A stretch of DNA of 20,000 bases from Symbiodinium natans (lineage: Eukaryota > Sar > Dinophyceae > Suessiales > Symbiodiniaceae): positions 1 through 20,000 of the forward strand of contig CAJNDS010000706.1 of the NCBI GenBank assembly GCA_905221605.1, read 5' to 3'. Shown piece after piece: positions 17,291 through 20,000 of the stretch. Under the pieces are notes generated by a model. It was given only the letters and a program-made list of their open reading frames with translations, was not told where the DNA came from and did no database searches. Numbering within the stretch: position 1 is the stretch's first letter; each line of letters opens with the position of its first letter. A program made the position numbers and the translations under genes.

Positions 17291-17574
17291 CATAATGCGC
17301 ATCACTCAGGCCTCAACCGCTGCAGGGCGTCCACGGTCTCCTTTTCCATCGCGTTTGGTGCCATTGCTGTCGAGATGCGCTGGTGGGCAGCGTCACCCTT
17401 TGCTTCTCGGCGAATTACCGCCCGTGCCGAGATCCGCCTCGGAGTTGCCCGAGTTGCATTGAGGATGCCCTTGGACTTGGACCTGGCTGATTCCCTTATG
17501 GCGCAGTTCAAGCAGATCGCTGATCAGGATCGAGGCCACGACTTTTGGTCGGAGGACGCTCGTCGTGGAGAACA
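17291..17574 (+). CDS. Candidate exon 15
   Basis: Phase 0 at the start and phase 2 at the end (gagaaca|gtatac, the same donor hexamer as exon 14). The core reads TVSFSIAFGAIAVEMRWWAA, then SRRITARAEIRLGVARVAL, then MPLDLDLADSLMAQFKQIAD and RGHDFWSEDARRGEQ. The first stretch is hydrophobic and amphipathic, and could be a membrane-proximal or buried helix. The last is acidic and charged. Third positions are strongly G/C, as in the helicase exons. Alternative acceptors 10-45 nt further in are possible. No domain recognised. Confidence 0.6.
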
Positions 17575-18284
17575 GTATACTTGCACTCTTCAGTGATTTT
17601 TCGAGGTGTAGTATCCCGCAATTGTTTGGTGTGTTGCCCCTTGGCTGTGGAATGGAGGTTTCGCATGGCGTGCTAGATGTTTCTTGCCATACTTACAACT
17701 CGATGCCCGTGGAATATTCATCTCTGGAAATGTCAAGCCTAGTGGGTTTTTCTCCTAAAACGTCGGAGGGTTCTCGGCAGCATTTTTAAAATGTTGGCAT
17801 CCTGCTGCGCCCGAGCTGTACCCCTGTCAGCATGTGTCAGCAAAGTTTGGTCGCACGCTGGTGAGAACATCATATCCCAATCCTGTCCTAAGCTAAAGCC
17901 CTCAACCCTAAGGTGGCTAGGTAGGTGGCACAAAGTGCCCAACAGCCATTATGCCCTTTCAACCTAGAGTCCGAATGAACATGTTAAAGAGGGAAGGATT
18001 GTTTGATACTAAAGCGGGCACAGCATTAGCCTCCAGGAAGAGGACGATGGCGTCACAGATGGGGACGATGATGAGCCTTATGTGGATGCTCGCATTGTTC
18101 AGCTCAGGCATGTAGACACGTTTGCGTTGCTTGGTTGTTCTGCGCCGCATGCAACAGATGTCGCCATCATACATTGGTTTATAACAGTCGCATGGGGCAC
18201 CCGAAATGAAGTCGTTTCCACACTGCCCACGTGAGCACGTTCAAATACGAGCCGAATTTTGTAGATTCAGTCGATCTTCCGTAG
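17575..18284 (+). other. Intron of about 710 bp, no recognised elements
   Basis: Bounded by gtatac and cttccgtag. Short frames on both strands (plus 17565-17789; minus 17739-17942 and 17959-18174) lack domains and splice context. No clear repeat is seen. Confidence 0.4.
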
Positions 18285-18502
18285 TGTCCGTGTCGACAAG
18301 GACAGGTCCCTGGAGCGGGTCGATGAGAAATTCATGTGGGCTTTGGCACATCGCGATGACTACAAGCCAGATGCAGATCTACGGCTAGTCGAGAACGCAC
18401 TTGCTTTCCCCACAGCCACTGTGTGTTGCATTTGCGACGGGGAAGGTGGCACGGCTTGCATGGGTCATTGCCACGCAGCATTATGTGCTCGATTGTTGAG
18501 GG
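18285..18502 (+). CDS. Candidate exon 16, with a Cys/His cluster
   Basis: The phase-2 start fits exon 15. The frame reads VRVDKDRSLERVDEKFMWAL, then HRDDYKPDADLRLVENALAF, then a cluster CCICDGEGGTACMGHCHAAL, then CARLLRG. Spacing of the Cys/His residues (C-C-x-C, later C-x3-C-H and C) suggests a small metal-binding fold, but it matches no RING, PHD or GRF pattern I can confirm. The end at gaggg|gtattg (phase 1) joins the next exon as LLRG|KEF. Reading on instead leads to a TGA at 18556-18558. Confidence 0.55.
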
Positions 18503-18565
18503 GTATTGCGGCGTCATGCAACCACAAAGTGCAGCTCACCGTTGTTTTGCAAATGTGATTTGCAG

Positions 18566-18614
18566 GGAAAGAGTTCTCGAAGCAGCAGCTACGCAATCCA
18601 CCTGGCAAGCGGAT
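18566..18614 (+). CDS. Candidate exon 17
   Basis: After atttgcag| the frame reads GKEFSKQQLRNPPGKR. It is basic and coding-like. Directly downstream is cggat|gtgcaa. If that donor is not used, the frame ends at TGA 18628-18630. If it is used with the acceptor gtgccag| at 18647, a 33-nt intron is removed and the frame continues. Confidence 0.45.
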
Positions 18615-18647
18615 GTGCAAGGACACTTGACAAGCTGTGCGTGCCAG

Positions 18648-18900
18648 CGTGTGCCCCGAAGGTACACAGGCATATGACTACCTGTCTACAACTCAACGTG
18701 CCATGTTTCCAAAGTCGCGTTTTCGAGTTAGCATGTCGAGCCACGCCCGCCCACAGGAGTGTGTCGGCAACAAACAACAGAAGTCGTATTTACCCGCGCA
18801 GAAAGAGATCAAAAAGAACACAGGCCAGCTTATGTGCAGTAAAGTCAGTACAGCACGGCGCTTGAGGAGCCATTTTCCATGGGATGAATTGGGGGGCTAG
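18648..18900 (+). CDS. Candidate terminal exon 18
   Basis: The frame is the same as exon 17. It reads CPEGTQAYDYLSTTQRAMFP, then KSRFRVSMSSHARPQECV, then PAQKEIKKNTGQLMCSK, and ends SHFPWDELGG before TAG 18898-18900. It is basic and coding-like over 80 codons. The same frame also reopens after the TAG until 19177, so the true 3' end of the gene is not certain. Confidence 0.45.
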
Positions 18901-19733
18901 ATGTGGGATGGCAGGTCCACTGAATCAGCCTCCGGCACTGGCAGCAGCCAACGCAACCGCAACCAAGAAGTGCTACTTGCCTCAACTTGCCTCATGTGTC
19001 ATATCATCCGATTTGTCCTTCCTTTCAGCGGTCATGCCGTAAAACCTCACCGACCTAGGTTCTACCTGTGGACTTGCAGTGACTTCAAGCAATTGCAGCA
19101 GTGCTCAGCTTCAGAAGCCAGCAAGCAAGCGGAAATGCAACAACTGTATAGCAAGCGGCAGGTGACCCGCCCGTTTTGATGTAGCATCTGTGGCAGATGC
19201 AGGGCTCTTTCAAGTCAGCGTCAGGCCAGTGTTCCCGTGTTCCCGAACGTAGACGTAGACAGCAGCTTTATACCTTGGCCCATGCGGCCAGTTGTTTCCC
19301 GCTGCAGATCCTTGGACATTCTTGTGCCTTCTTTGCCAAAGGAATTGCAGCCTGTACAGCCATTACCACCCGAAATGGTGTGCCCTATTGGGTGGTAGCG
19401 TTGTGTAGAGCTGTCTGATAGCAAAAGCTGCCGCTTGCTTGCTTTGATATACACGTTTTGTCAAGCTGTGAAGAAGTTACGGTTGTGATGGTTGTGGTTT
19501 GTAGTTCAGAATGTAGGGACCATGAATACTTGTGGAAACGTCCACAGCTCACACGCTCCCGATTGCAGTTGAACTTGCTTTCCAACTATATTTCGAGGCA
19601 TGTTATTGTTGTTTGCAGCGGAAGTTTGGCATCTATGGGGTTTGAAGGGGTATAAGGGGTTGGCATTGGAATCATCACAGGTTTAGAGAAGGGAAAGCAG
19701 GAGGATGGAAAGGCACGGGTCAGGAGCAGATAT
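18901..19733 (+). other. Possible further exons or 3' untranslated region
   Basis: Two segments read like protein. One is 19029-19161, after cctttcag|, with KPHRPRFYLWTCSDFKQLQQ, then SEASKQAEMQQLYSKRQ, ending cag|gtgacc. The other is about 19240-19415, with FAKGIAACTAITTRNGVPYW and a TGA at 19416. Their phases do not link cleanly to 18648-18900 or to each other. They may belong to an alternative 3' end or to another gene. The rest shows no feature. Confidence 0.3.
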
Positions 19734-19976
19734 TCATTCGCTAGGCAAGGGCAATGAAAGACTTTGCGTCTTCCTCTCCGCTCTTTTCCGACCTGGTTTT
19801 GTTTCTGACAAGTGCTGTTGGTTTTCCAGGCCACGAACCACGCATTTCATGATTAGGTCTTTTCTGGCTTTTCTCCATTCAAAGAGTTCCTCTTGACCTG
19901 CTGCGTCCTTGCCCCCAAAGAGTTCGGGAGAATAGCCGCTAATTACATATTGGAGGTGGCAATTCTCTGGAAGCAC
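19734..19976 (-). CDS. Candidate terminal exon of a convergent minus-strand gene
   Basis: On the minus strand, downstream of ttttcagcttgacag|, the frame reads ENCHLQYVISGYSPELFGGK, then DAAGQEELFEWRKARKDLIM, then KCVVRGLENQQHLSETK, then a basic tail ending in a Ser/Leu/Pro stretch and a stop at 19734-19736. The charged composition and codon use look coding. A plus-strand frame over the same DNA (19705-19896) is poorer. The gene would extend off the right edge of the window. No domain recognised; it may be a 3'-terminal exon. Confidence 0.5.
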   Translation of the reverse strand: MLPENCHLQYVISGYSPELFGGKDAAGQEELFEWRKARKDLIMKCVVRGLENQQHLSETKPGRKRAERKTQSLSLPLPSE

Positions 19977-20000
19977 TTTCTGTCAAGCTGAAAAGCGCCA

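Noticed and set aside
19029-19161. GRF-type zinc finger from the PRFYLWTC segment
   Set aside because: Only one aromatic-Cys element is present; the expected paired Cys/His positions and the FF-W ending are missing.

Overview
This is nuclear DNA from an intron-rich eukaryote, most likely a protist. The coding pieces are short exons whose junctions restore one reading frame. The introns are either very short (about 33-102 nt) or long and filled with repeats. One intron looks GC-AG, and several junctions follow an AG|G pattern, which is common in dinoflagellates. A dinoflagellate or related alga is therefore my best guess, but it is weakly supported: I found no spliced-leader relic, rRNA or tRNA. 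I see no prokaryotic features, CRISPR array or organellar gene.

Left part (1-6.5 kb). This part has few genes. A candidate minus-strand exon lies at 243-503 and a broken or spliced coding-like frame at 2326-2802. From 3.1 to 5.1 kb there is a composite repeat block: an A-run/GC-rich minisatellite, then units of about 100 bp carrying a G-run/C-run hairpin, then an AT-rich satellite, then the A-run/GC-rich minisatellite again.

Centre (6.5-13.8 kb). A plus-strand DExH/DEAH-box helicase gene is split into at least six exons. Exons 1-3 hold helicase motifs I to VI and an HA2-like region. Exons 4-6 are consistent with the C-terminal part of a TDRD9/Spindle-E-type helicase. Its third motif reads SAK instead of SAT. 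The 1.3-kb intron 1 and the roughly 2.5-kb intron 4 are full of repeats; intron 4 contains a block of about 1.1 kb present in two tandem versions.

Right part (14.1-18.9 kb). A chain of plus-strand exons follows. Most junction phases agree, but no domain is recognised. It may be the 3' portion of the helicase gene or a separate gene. The chain includes a possible 35-nt intron, a 33-nt stop-containing intron, a tandemly duplicated 5' splice site, and a long intron holding inverted relatives of the left-hand satellites. A minus-strand exon at 19734-19976 suggests a convergent neighbour.

All exon limits are hand-read from frame, phase and splice-site patterns, so individual boundaries may move. 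Gene names are not assigned because no database comparison was possible.
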